Origin: Listeria weihenstephanensis | GTDB lineage: Bacteria; Bacillota; Bacilli; Lactobacillales; Listeriaceae | Reading direction: 5' to 3' | DNA length: 64,000 nucleotides | Assembly: GCF_003534205.1 (NCBI RefSeq) | Contig: NZ_CP011102.1 | Span: forward strand, 1,376,036 to 1,440,035 | Shown: positions 47,881 through 56,019 of the stretch, piece after piece | Layout: every line of letters begins with the position of its first letter | Position numbering within the stretch: position 1 is the first letter of the stretch | Made by a program: the position numbers and the translations under genes | The notes under the pieces: model-generated | Told to the model about the DNA's origin: nothing | The model's database searches: none | Seen by the model: only the letters and a program-made list of their open reading frames with translations

Positions 47881-49509
47881 TTAATATTTAGGTGTCCAAA
47901 TCGCATCATTGACAGCAATTAGTGGATCGCTAATTTCACGCCCATTTAGACCGAGTTCGAGCGTTTTTTTCACAACTGCCAATGTGACAGCATGCGATGT
48001 GTCGCGTAATGTTTCCACTGGTGGCAATAAAGCAGCACCGATTTTTGTGATATCACGGACTTGCGTTGCTACAGCATGACTTGCCGCGGCTAACATTTCG
48101 TCGGTAATGGCTGTGGCTTCTGTGATAACGGCGGCCAAGCCAAGACCCGGATAGAGTAACGCATTATTGGCTTGCCCAATCGCATAGGTGTTACCATCAT
48201 AGACGACAGGTGCAGAAGGGCTGCCAGTCACAACGAGAGCGCGTCCTTTTGTCCAAGTGATGATGTCATGCGCTGTCGCCTCAGCAAGCTTCGTAGGGTT
48301 TGATAATGGCAAAATAGCAGGTCGCTCTACATGGCGGTTCATTTCACTAACGATCTCCTCAGAAAATGCGCCAGTCACGCCAGAACAACCAATTAGCATC
48401 GTCGGTTTGACATGCGAAACAATGGCAGACAATGTCGTTAGGGGCTCACTAAATTCTTTGTGATTACGTGCAAATTTTTTCTGTCCAGAAGTGAGGTTAG
48501 GTAAGAGATCTGTCACAAGTCCTGGTCGGTCGACAAGATAGAAACGTTTTTTAGCTTCTGCTGCCGTTAACCCTTCATTCGTGACCATCTCCGCCGTCAG
48601 TTGATCCGCAATACCGATCCCAGCGGTGCCAGCACCAAAAATGACGATTCGTTGTTCTCCGAGAGGTAGCTTTGAAACACGCGTTGTCGCAAGCGCTGCA
48701 GCCACAACCATTGCACCAGTACCTTGAATATCATCATTAAATGTACACAGTTGATCACGATACGTATCTAAAATTCGACTTGCATTGGCACGCCCGAAAT
48801 CTTCCCAATGAAGAACAGCCTTTGGAAATGAAACTTTTACAGCATCAACAAATTTAGCAATAAATGCATCATAAGTCGCCGTTTCAAGTCGCGGTTTCGG
48901 AACGCCTAAATAGCGTGAATCTTCACGTAATGCTTCGTTATTTGTACCAGCATCAATGACGATTGGAAGGACGCAATCAGGTGCAAGTCCTGCAGCAACG
49001 GTATAAACGGCTAACTTCCCAATCGCAATGCTAACTCCATTTAACCCCCAATCGCCAATTCCTAAAACACCCTCACCATCCGTGACTACGATCATTTTTA
49101 TCTTGTCAGGAGAAGGCACGTTTTTTGTAAAAATAGAGACGAGATCTATTTCAGAATCAGCCTGTAAAAAGAGGGCATCCTGCGGTTTCTCCCAGTTTTC
49201 ATGGTAGCTCATAACAGCATCGCCAATCGTTGGTGTGTAAATAATTGGCATTAACTCTGTAACATGATCCAATACTAACTTGTAAAATAATGTTCGGTTA
49301 TCGCTATACATCGACATTAAAAATAGATGTTTTTCAAGCGCCGTCGTTTTTTTATTTAAAGCTATGTAAGCGCGCTCTGTTTGTTCCTCCAATGTTTCAA
49401 TCGTAGCTGGTAGCAAGCCATTTAGTCCCCACGAGTCGCGTTCTTCTTTTGTAAAAGCAGTTCCTTTATTTTGAAAAGGATCTTGTAATCGGGCGTATCC
49501 ATTCTTCAT
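47881..49509 (-). CDS. malS: NAD-dependent malic enzyme
   Basis: About 542 residues. N-terminal malic domain with IYTPTIGDAVM, IVVTDGEGVLGIGDWGLNGVSIAIGKLAVYTVAAG and the metal-binding EDFGRANASRIL; then the NAD domain with CTFNDDIQGTGAMVVAAALA and IVIFGAGTAGIGIADQL. It oxidatively decarboxylates malate to pyruvate. ATG 49509 and GTG 49521 are both possible behind AAAGGAGTGGG. It is the first gene of the minus-strand operon. Confidence 0.94.
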   Translation of the reverse strand: MKNGYARLQDPFQNKGTAFTKEERDSWGLNGLLPATIETLEEQTERAYIALNKKTTALEKHLFLMSMYSDNRTLFYKLVLDHVTELMPIIYTPTIGDAVMSYHENWEKPQDALFLQADSEIDLVSIFTKNVPSPDKIKMIVVTDGEGVLGIGDWGLNGVSIAIGKLAVYTVAAGLAPDCVLPIVIDAGTNNEALREDSRYLGVPKPRLETATYDAFIAKFVDAVKVSFPKAVLHWEDFGRANASRILDTYRDQLCTFNDDIQGTGAMVVAAALATTRVSKLPLGEQRIVIFGAGTAGIGIADQLTAEMVTNEGLTAAEAKKRFYLVDRPGLVTDLLPNLTSGQKKFARNHKEFSEPLTTLSAIVSHVKPTMLIGCSGVTGAFSEEIVSEMNRHVERPAILPLSNPTKLAEATAHDIITWTKGRALVVTGSPSAPVVYDGNTYAIGQANNALLYPGLGLAAVITEATAITDEMLAAASHAVATQVRDITKIGAALLPPVETLRDTSHAVTLAVVKKTLELGLNGREISDPLIAVNDAIWTPKY

Positions 49510-49587
49510 TTTCCATCCCACTCCTTTAGTTATCCTAGCTATATTCTACACTAGATAGGGCACAAAAATCGACTAATTCTATCCCAC

Positions 49588-49616
49588 TTGTCATAAATGT
49601 TCGGAATTTGTATAAT
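49588..49616 (+). promoter_or_regulatory. SigA-type promoter for the DadA-like oxidase gene
   Basis: -35 TTGTCA (49588-49593), an exact 17-bp spacer and consensus -10 TATAAT (49611-49616). The transcript would start within about 20 bases of the start codon, so the leader is short. Confidence 0.85.
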
Positions 49617-49642
49617 GGGAGGAGTTAGGTGGGATGAATGAC

Positions 49643-50758
49643 ATGGAAAAAATCGTAATTATCGGTGGGGGAATCGTCGGCATGACCGCGGCGTACTTAC
49701 TTGCCAAGCAACAAAAAGAAGTGATTCTGATCGATCGAAAAGAACCTGGTCAAGCAACAATTGCCGCAGCAGGAATCATCTGTCCGTGGCTTTCCAAACG
49801 AAGAAATAAAATATGGTATGAACTTGCAAAAGATAGCGCTCGTTTTTACCCTCAAATAATGGCAGAATTAGCGCAAGATACGGCGAAAAATACGGGTTAT
49901 AAAATGCTTGGGGCGCTTTGTTTACGAGAAGATGAGGAAAAACTAATGGAATTAGAACAAATCGCGATAGAAAGATGTCAAGAAGCTCCAGAAATTGGAG
50001 ATATTAAACGTTTATCACGCGCAGAAACAAAAGAGAAGTTCCCGTTGGTAGACCCAGCATTTGGCGGTGTTTATGTGAGCGGCGGCGCACGAGTAGACGG
50101 GGAATCCTTGGTTTTGGCGCTTGCGGATGCAGCAACCAGACAGGGCGCTATGATTATTAAAGACAAAGCACGCTTAGAAAAAAACGGCGAAACGCTAACA
50201 GTTGTTACAAATGATACGCGTTTTTCCGCAGATAAAATAATTCTTGCAGCGGGCGCATGGCTTCCAGAATTACTACAACCATTGGGCCTTCAAGCAGCGA
50301 TTCATCCACAAAAAGGACAGTTGCTCCATCTCGAATTAGAAGGGATGGATACGAATAATTGGCCTGTCGTCTTGCCACCAAGCGCTAAAAGTATTGTCCC
50401 GTTTGATGATGGACGGATGATTATTGGCGCTACTCATGAAAATGAAGGCGGTTTTGATTTAGAACCGACAGATATTGCTGTAAAAGAGATATTGGATGAT
50501 ATTGCTCGTTTTGCTCCAGCTGTCAAACAAGCGAAATTAGCAGAAATTCGTGTCGGAACAAGGCCGTTCACGCCTGATTTCACGCCGATTATTGGTGTTT
50601 TACCAACGACTAAAAATATTTTTGTAGCGAATGGCTTAGGTTCATCGGGTCTAACAACTGGGCCATACGTCGCTAAAATTCTTGTAGAGTTAATCGCAGG
50701 CCAGACTCCAAAAACCGATATTTCAGGATTTGATCCGAGTAACGCCATCACGTCATAA
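49643..50758 (+). CDS. FAD-dependent amine/amino-acid oxidoreductase (DAO family)
   Basis: About 371 residues. FAD motif EKIVIIGGGIVGMTAAYLLAKQQKEVILIDRKEPGQATIAAAGIICPW at the N-terminus and IRVGTRPFTPDFTPIIGVLPTTKNIFVANGLGSSGLTTGPYVAKILVELI at the C-terminus place it with DadA/glycine-oxidase-like enzymes. The substrate is not readable. ATG 49643 is preceded by AGGTGGG at nine bases; ATG 49634 abuts that site. It is a single gene on the plus strand between two minus-strand operons. Confidence 0.88.
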   Translation: MEKIVIIGGGIVGMTAAYLLAKQQKEVILIDRKEPGQATIAAAGIICPWLSKRRNKIWYELAKDSARFYPQIMAELAQDTAKNTGYKMLGALCLREDEEKLMELEQIAIERCQEAPEIGDIKRLSRAETKEKFPLVDPAFGGVYVSGGARVDGESLVLALADAATRQGAMIIKDKARLEKNGETLTVVTNDTRFSADKIILAAGAWLPELLQPLGLQAAIHPQKGQLLHLELEGMDTNNWPVVLPPSAKSIVPFDDGRMIIGATHENEGGFDLEPTDIAVKEILDDIARFAPAVKQAKLAEIRVGTRPFTPDFTPIIGVLPTTKNIFVANGLGSSGLTTGPYVAKILVELIAGQTPKTDISGFDPSNAITS

Positions 50759-50762
50759 AATT

Positions 50763-50802
50763 AAAAAGACATCTCGCCATTTTTTCGGCACGATGTCTTT
50801 TT
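50763..50802. terminator. Bidirectional intrinsic terminator
   Basis: AAAAAGACATC pairs exactly with GATGTCTTTTT. It lies between the convergent oxidase and Bce-type permease genes. Confidence 0.92.
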
Positions 50803-50807
50803 ATGTG

Positions 50808-52796
50808 TTACTTCATAATCCTACGCAATTGCTTCAAATACTGATATTTCACTAGGAAATAATAGAGACTTTGTACAAGGATAAAAATGCTAATGACGAT
50901 AGCAACATTTTTCCAAATTTGGAAGTCTAGAAGGTTTTGCAAAGCTATGAAAGCAACGAGTGAATGAATGATCGCAACGAGAAGTGGTAAAAAGAACATG
51001 ACGCGAAGTTGTCGTGCCACAATTTTATGCAATTCGGGCTTCGTTAAACCAATTTTGAAAAGCATTTTATATTGCTGCTCGTCTCGTTTTAAGTCGCTGT
51101 GTAAGCGAAGGTAGATAAACCCAGCGGAAAAAGTATAGAAAACGGCGCCACAAAGCACAGTTAGCAACAATAGTAATCCATTAACTTGTTGCATATTCTT
51201 CCACTCCATAGCAAGTGATTCGAAGCTCGCATACTCGTTTGTTTCTGAATCTTGCTTCTTTTCATTCCATTGATACACGTGTTCTCGCAGTTTTTTTGCA
51301 GTGGCAACCGTATTTTCCCAATCAGCCATATGGAAAACAGCGTAGTGTATCTCAGAATTCGGACTTTCCTCTGGATTTTTGAAAGGAATCTCTGCATTCC
51401 GAACAAGCGTGTCAATATCCGATTGATTGGCGATGATGGTTACGTCTTCTATACTGCTCATACTATAGTTGAACGCAAATCGATTGAGTGGTGCTACTTT
51501 ATCAACAGGCATCGTTATTTCCCCATTTTCAAATTGGAAATCGATTTGTTTTGGCTTGTTGGCGGAGAGTTCATCTAGGCTAGGATTACTGCTTGGAAGC
51601 AATATGACGCTGCCTTTTGGTGTACTGAGATGTGGCTCGTCGCGCAAGACCATTAATTTATTGTAATCATCTACCGAAAGCAACGTATAGTAGGAATCAC
51701 CAGCACTGATTTGATGAAAACGCCCGCTGGCTTCTTTGTAGCTCTCCTTTTTAAAAGCATTTTCCGTGTACTGGATTAAATCTGGGCTCACCGAATTTTT
51801 CCCAAAAGATGTATAGGTTATCGCATATGGATTTTGTGACATTTCTGCAAGTCCGCTACTACCAATCGCTGAACTCGTGCCCATCGCAGTGATCGCTGTT
51901 GCTGAAATAACGGCGACAATAAAAAAAGTGCTAACGTTATCGCGCATCTGATAGATAAGCTCTGAAAAAGTAAGCAAATTGGTCCGTTTGAAGAAGAAGT
52001 GCTCTTTCTTGCGCAACCGATTAAGAACGAAAACAAGCAGCTGGCTGAAGAAGAAATAAGTACCAACAACGACGAGTATCACACCAGAAAAAAGCGGTAA
52101 GAGTGAGAAAGACGTTCGGTTTGCAAAGACTAGCACGACGCCATATCCCGTGACAATTAGAACGACGGCAAGTAGTGCAATATACCAAGCAGCTTTAATT
52201 TCTTTTTTTGGCTGTTGTTGTGATGCAAGTAGAGCTTTCAAATTATTAACGCGAACCGTAAACGAGGTCACGAAAGAAATAATTAAAAACATCAGACCAA
52301 AAACGAGAAGTGTGAGTAACATTGGCTTCCATGGTAAGTAAAAAGGCAATGTTTTTGTTAAGGAAAGGATGTTTGAACAAATTAATAAAATAACTTTTGA
52401 AAAAATAAAGCCAAAAATAATACCACAAAAAACGGCAGCAAGACCGGCCAACATATTCTCCCAAAAGATCAATTTTACGAGTTGTTTTTTGTTTATACCT
52501 TGTATTAGAAGTAGGCCAAATTCAGCTTTTCGCGTTTTTAAAAAGGTACTGACCGCATAAAAAATCGCAAAAGCGGAAAAAATAACGATAATTACCTGTG
52601 AAATTTGAAAACCAACCATTGCAAAGTAGCTCATCGTTTCACTGGTAGAGTCGATATTATCTTTGAACTCTGGATGAAAAACGAGTAGTGCGTAAACGAA
52701 AAACATCGTGACTGCAAAAAAACTAGTGAAAAAATAAGGGCCGTAAACTTTCGGATTACGGCGTACATTATTAATGACGAACTGGCGGAATGACAT
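50808..52796 (-). CDS. BceB-type ABC transporter permease (peptide antibiotic resistance)
   Basis: 662 residues with ten predicted membrane helices and a ~200-residue extracellular domain between helices 7 and 8 (about residues 320-530), the architecture unique to BceB/VraG transporters. FtsX-like segments flank both ends. The permease binds peptide antibiotics such as bacitracin or lantibiotics and signals to the cognate kinase. It overlaps the end of the ATPase gene by 26 bases. The exact peptide cannot be predicted; L. monocytogenes AnrAB/VirAB are relatives. Confidence 0.92.
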   Translation of the reverse strand: MSFRQFVINNVRRNPKVYGPYFFTSFFAVTMFFVYALLVFHPEFKDNIDSTSETMSYFAMVGFQISQVIIVIFSAFAIFYAVSTFLKTRKAEFGLLLIQGINKKQLVKLIFWENMLAGLAAVFCGIIFGFIFSKVILLICSNILSLTKTLPFYLPWKPMLLTLLVFGLMFLIISFVTSFTVRVNNLKALLASQQQPKKEIKAAWYIALLAVVLIVTGYGVVLVFANRTSFSLLPLFSGVILVVVGTYFFFSQLLVFVLNRLRKKEHFFFKRTNLLTFSELIYQMRDNVSTFFIVAVISATAITAMGTSSAIGSSGLAEMSQNPYAITYTSFGKNSVSPDLIQYTENAFKKESYKEASGRFHQISAGDSYYTLLSVDDYNKLMVLRDEPHLSTPKGSVILLPSSNPSLDELSANKPKQIDFQFENGEITMPVDKVAPLNRFAFNYSMSSIEDVTIIANQSDIDTLVRNAEIPFKNPEESPNSEIHYAVFHMADWENTVATAKKLREHVYQWNEKKQDSETNEYASFESLAMEWKNMQQVNGLLLLLTVLCGAVFYTFSAGFIYLRLHSDLKRDEQQYKMLFKIGLTKPELHKIVARQLRVMFFLPLLVAIIHSLVAFIALQNLLDFQIWKNVAIVISIFILVQSLYYFLVKYQYLKQLRRIMK

Positions 52797-53541
52797 GCTG
52801 TTTTCCTCCTAGTAAAGTCAATGTATCCATAATTTGTTGATAAAAAACAGCCGTATTATCGCCGCGGTAAATTTCGTTGTAAAGCGAACCATCTTTAATG
52901 AAAACGACACGGTCACAATAAGAGGCGGCTTGTGGATCATGGGTAACAAGTAGGATTGTTGCTTCTTCTTTTTTGTTTAAAGTGCTCAGTAACTGCATGA
53001 CTTCCTCACTATTTTTAGAATCAAGATTTCCCGTAGGCTCATCGGCTAAAAATAATTTTGGTTCGTGTATTGCGGCTCGGGCAACGGCAGTACGCTGGGA
53101 TTCACCGCCAGATATCTCATATGTTCGTTTGGGAAGAATGTGCGAAATGCCAAGTTTTTCAGCGATAATCGCTAATTTTTCATTCATTATGTCAAGTGAA
53201 GTACCATCTAACGTTAGCGGGAGCAGAATATTTTCTCGTACGGTCAATGTATCGAGCAGATTAAAAGATTGAAAAATGAACCCCAGCTCTTTACGCCTGA
53301 ATGCTGCTAATTCATTGAAGCTGAGGGAATACGGATTGGCTCCATTTATCATTACTGTCCCGCTAGTTGGCGGATCAATTGTAGCAATCATGTTCAGCAG
53401 CGTCGTTTTTCCGCTACCAGAAGGTCCCATAATACCTACAAATTCACCTTTTTCAACGGCTAAATCCAAGTTTGAGATGGCTTGATAGTTTACATTTCCT
53501 GTATATATTTTATTGACTTGTTCCACTTTTAGAAGTGTCAT
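52771..53541 (-). CDS. BceA-type ABC transporter ATP-binding protein
   Basis: 256 residues. Walker A GPSGSGKTT, Q-loop LGFIFQSFNLLDTLTVRENILLPL, signature ISGGESQRTAVARA, Walker B LFLADEPTGNLDS and the H-loop LLVTHDPQAASYCDRV. This is the MacB/LolD-like ATPase group that pairs with BceB permeases. AAAGGAGG precedes the ATG. A BceR-type operator lies about 80 bases upstream. Confidence 0.94.
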   Translation of the reverse strand: MTLLKVEQVNKIYTGNVNYQAISNLDLAVEKGEFVGIMGPSGSGKTTLLNMIATIDPPTSGTVMINGANPYSLSFNELAAFRRKELGFIFQSFNLLDTLTVRENILLPLTLDGTSLDIMNEKLAIIAEKLGISHILPKRTYEISGGESQRTAVARAAIHEPKLFLADEPTGNLDSKNSEEVMQLLSTLNKKEEATILLVTHDPQAASYCDRVVFIKDGSLYNEIYRGDNTAVFYQQIMDTLTLLGGKQHVIPPVRH

Positions 53542-53619
53542 GTTTTTGCCTCCTTTGTTGTCTATGCTATTATTCTAGCAAAAGGTAGGAACGGGAAGTA
53601 TCGAATGGGATGACAAAGT

Positions 53620-53635
53620 CTTACAGTGGTGTAAG
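53620..53635. promoter_or_regulatory. BceR-type operator upstream of the transporter genes
   Basis: TTACA-GTGG-TGTAA (53621-53634) matches the published Bce-type response-regulator motif TnACA-N4-TGTAA exactly, and the flanking C and G extend the palindrome to 6-bp arms. It lies between the kinase stop and the ATPase start, about 80-95 bases before the ATPase gene. A -10-like TAGAAT without a good -35 follows on the minus strand, as expected for activator-dependent transcription. Confidence 0.8.
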
Positions 53636-53640
53636 TTTTG

Positions 53641-54621
53641 TTAGTTCCTAATAGGAATACGGATAAGAATAGTCGTACCAACGTTAATTTCAGATTCTAT
53701 GGACAGCTGATAATCTAATTTTTTGCAGATTTCGGACACTAGAAAAAGTCCCATTCCTGTTGATTGCTGAAATTTCCGACCATTTTCACCTGTGAAGAAG
53801 GGACGGAATACGCGGGGTAAGTCAGCTTTTTCGATGCCAATTCCATGATCGCGAATCGTTAATTCATAGGTTGTTGCGCTTGTGACCGCCGATATTTCGA
53901 CTGTATTTCCTTTTTGCGGGGAGTACTTAATGGCATTAGAAATAAGTTGACCGAGCAAAAAGATAAACCATTTCTTGTCTGTTTCAAGGAAAATCGTATC
54001 CTCAATCTGAACTTTCGGATAGAGTTGTTGCCTGATAAATAATCGTTTGTGATCGTTGACTGCTTCTGTGACGAGTGTTTTTAAATCGATATGTTCGACA
54101 ACAAAGTCGTTTTCAAACGTCTCGAGGCGCGATGTATAAAGTACGGTATCGAGGCCTTGTTGTATTTTATCTGTTTCTTCTTGGATGCTCCGAAGTATAG
54201 TGTCAGACTGGTTTTGGGTCATTAGTTCAATAACGGAAACGGGTGTTTTCATTTGATGAACCCATTGATTAATGAAGATATTACGATCGGCATCTTTTGC
54301 TCGCCATTTCTGTAAATCTATTTGGTATGCTTGATATTGCTTTGATAAATATAATTCGAAGCTTTGGCTAAATGGTGACCCTTCATCCAAGCGAAATTCA
54401 GAAGCAATTTTATCTGGGTGTGTCAATCGCTCGAAAACGCGACGATAAGCGATATAACGCACAGCTAAGAATAGAATCGTGAGAACAGCCCACAAAAAGA
54501 TTACGTAGAGAATTAAACGATGATTTTTATAGCCATCCAGCCAAAAAATAGCGATGGTAGATAGGACGAGAATCAGGGTGTATAGTAGAAATGAGAGGTG
54601 ACTTCGAATGAATAAACGCAT
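53641..54621 (-). CDS. BceS-type intramembrane-sensing histidine kinase
   Basis: 326 residues. Two membrane helices near residues 9-29 and 36-55 are separated by only about seven residues (DGYKNHR), so there is no extracellular sensor domain; such kinases are activated by their ABC transporter. The phospho-acceptor is in FINQWVHQMKTPVSVIELM; the ATPase domain shows NAIKYSPQKG, IRDHGIGIEKADLPRVFRPFF and STGMGLFLVSEICKKL. Start overlaps the regulator stop (TAATG). Confidence 0.93.
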   Translation of the reverse strand: MRLFIRSHLSFLLYTLILVLSTIAIFWLDGYKNHRLILYVIFLWAVLTILFLAVRYIAYRRVFERLTHPDKIASEFRLDEGSPFSQSFELYLSKQYQAYQIDLQKWRAKDADRNIFINQWVHQMKTPVSVIELMTQNQSDTILRSIQEETDKIQQGLDTVLYTSRLETFENDFVVEHIDLKTLVTEAVNDHKRLFIRQQLYPKVQIEDTIFLETDKKWFIFLLGQLISNAIKYSPQKGNTVEISAVTSATTYELTIRDHGIGIEKADLPRVFRPFFTGENGRKFQQSTGMGLFLVSEICKKLDYQLSIESEINVGTTILIRIPIRN

Positions 54622-55316
54622 TACGATTCCTCCTTATACACCCACTGATAGCCGTAGCCTCGAACTGATTTGATAGAATCTTTGACGCCGAGATCAAGCA
54701 ATTTTTTGCGTAATCTTGTAACGTTTACACTGAGTGTATTGTCATCGATGAACGAGATTTCATCCCAAATTTCTTCGTAAAGCAAATCGCGATTAGCAAC
54801 ATTTGGAGCGCTGCGCCACATAACTTCTAAAAGTTTGGCCTCGTTTTTGCTGAGTTCAATGGCTTTTCCAGCGCGTTCTATGGTGAATTTTAAGGGATAG
54901 AAAGATAGGCTGCCTTCGTGAAATTCTGGTTCTTGATAGGGGTTTGCGAAATCACCATAGACACGGCGCAATTGGGCACGGACTTTGGCAATAACGACTT
55001 GGTAGGAGAATGGCTTTGTAATATAGTCGTCGGCACCGTTTTCAAGTGCCATAACTTGGTCGAGTTCTCCGTCGCGCGCGGAAATGAAGATGATTGGGCA
55101 CACTGAAACTTCACGGATTTTGCGGCACCAGAAATAACCGTCATACTTGGGTAGATTGATGTCTAGTAGGACGAGGTGTGGGGATAGCTCGTTGAATAGA
55201 GGCATGATGTCATCGAAGTCTGTTGTTATGTGTGCATTTAAATTATATTTTTTGAGGTAATCTTGTAAGAGAGTCGCGATTTTTTTGTCATCTTCTATTA
55301 TTAGTATTTTTTCCAT
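54621..55316 (-). CDS. BceR-type response regulator
   Basis: 231 residues. Receiver with EDD near residue 8, phospho-acceptor in LVLLDINLPKYDGYFWCRKIRE and lysine in DDYITKPFSYQVVIAKV; C-terminal winged helix ending FIDDNTLSVNVTRLRKKLLDLGVKDSIKSVRGYGYQWVYKEES. It is of the NsaR/BraR/VirR group. It should bind the operator at 53620 and activate the transporter genes. A 10-bp stem-loop lies just upstream of the gene. Confidence 0.93.
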   Translation of the reverse strand: MEKILIIEDDKKIATLLQDYLKKYNLNAHITTDFDDIMPLFNELSPHLVLLDINLPKYDGYFWCRKIREVSVCPIIFISARDGELDQVMALENGADDYITKPFSYQVVIAKVRAQLRRVYGDFANPYQEPEFHEGSLSFYPLKFTIERAGKAIELSKNEAKLLEVMWRSAPNVANRDLLYEEIWDEISFIDDNTLSVNVTRLRKKLLDLGVKDSIKSVRGYGYQWVYKEES

Positions 55317-55339
55317 GGGTTGGTCCTTTCTGGGTTTTG

Positions 55340-55382
55340 TTGAGGCTCTTATGAGGCATCCCTTGCCGATTTAGAGCCTCAA
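55340..55382. repeat. Stem-loop upstream of the Bce-type regulator gene
   Basis: TTGAGGCTCT pairs exactly with AGAGCCTCAA across a 23-base loop. It ends 24 bases before the regulator start codon on the minus strand. It could be a terminator for transcription from the repeat array or part of the leader; neither side has a strong T run. Confidence 0.6.
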
Positions 55383-55518
55383 TATGCATGAGAACGTAGT
55401 GAGCATGTAATCCATCAGTGGCTCTTAGACGCCAAGTTCGGAAACTGCCTCCTGTTTTTTATGGAAGTTTGGGCATCTCGAGGATAAAGAATATCGAGAT
55501 TCGTGCTTGAGTCATGTT

Positions 55519-56019
55519 CCGCGCCTTCGGATCTAGCTCCAACAGCCAGCTCCTCGAAATTTTCGGTACCTCCGCAAAAGTCGAAAGAGGACTTTTACTG
55601 CGCCCCCTAACAAATTTTGTCGGATCTAACGGGCTGTTTCCGCTTTTCAGGTGATCTAGCTCCAACAGCCAGCTCCTCGAAATTTTCGGTACCTCCGCAA
55701 AAGTCGAAAGAGGACTTTTACTGCGCCCCCTAACAAATTTTGTCGGATCTAACGGGCTGTTTCCGCTTTTCAGGTGATCTAGCTCCAACAGCCAGCTCCT
55801 CGAAATTTTCGGTACCTCCGCAAAAGTCGAAAGAGGACTTTTACTGCGCCCCCTAACAAATTTTGTCGGATCTAACGGGCTGTTTCCGCTTTTCAGGTGA
55901 TCCAGCTCCAACAGCCAGCCTCTCGGAAATTTCGGTGCCTCCGCAAAAACCAAAGGAGGGTTTTCCCTGCGCCCCCTAACAATTTCTGTCGAGGCTAAAC
56001 GGGCTGTTTCCGCTTTTCG
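55519..56019 (-). repeat. Array of four modular intergenic repeats downstream of the YitT-family gene
   Basis: Three identical 123-bp units (55530-55652, 55653-55775, 55776-55898) and a diverged fourth (55899-56019) that abuts the stop codon of the YitT-family gene. Read on the minus strand each unit holds the linker GAAAAGCGGAAACAGCCCGT, then GTTAGGGGGCGCAG, a hairpin (AAAAGTC/GACTTTT in the three; AAAACC/GGTTTT in the fourth), GGAGGTACCGAAAA and GAGCTGGCTGTTGGAGCT. The last unit ends GATCCGAAGGCGC like the copies at 43.2-43.5 kb. The rest of the 703-base gap (55317-56019) holds the stem-loop at 55340 and a small ATCTCG/CGAGAT repeat at 55475-55500. Confidence 0.92.

Noticed and set aside
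55459-55953. A 164-residue open frame with a 41-residue tandem repeat on the minus strand
   Set aside because: It is the 123-bp DNA repeat read in frame. The start is TTG without a ribosome site, and the same element at 43 kb is not open in the equivalent frame, so I do not call it a gene.
55519-56019. Insertion sequence or transposon remnant at the repeat array
   Set aside because: No transposase fragment, no target duplication and no terminal inverted repeats across the array were seen. A non-autonomous mobile origin is still possible.
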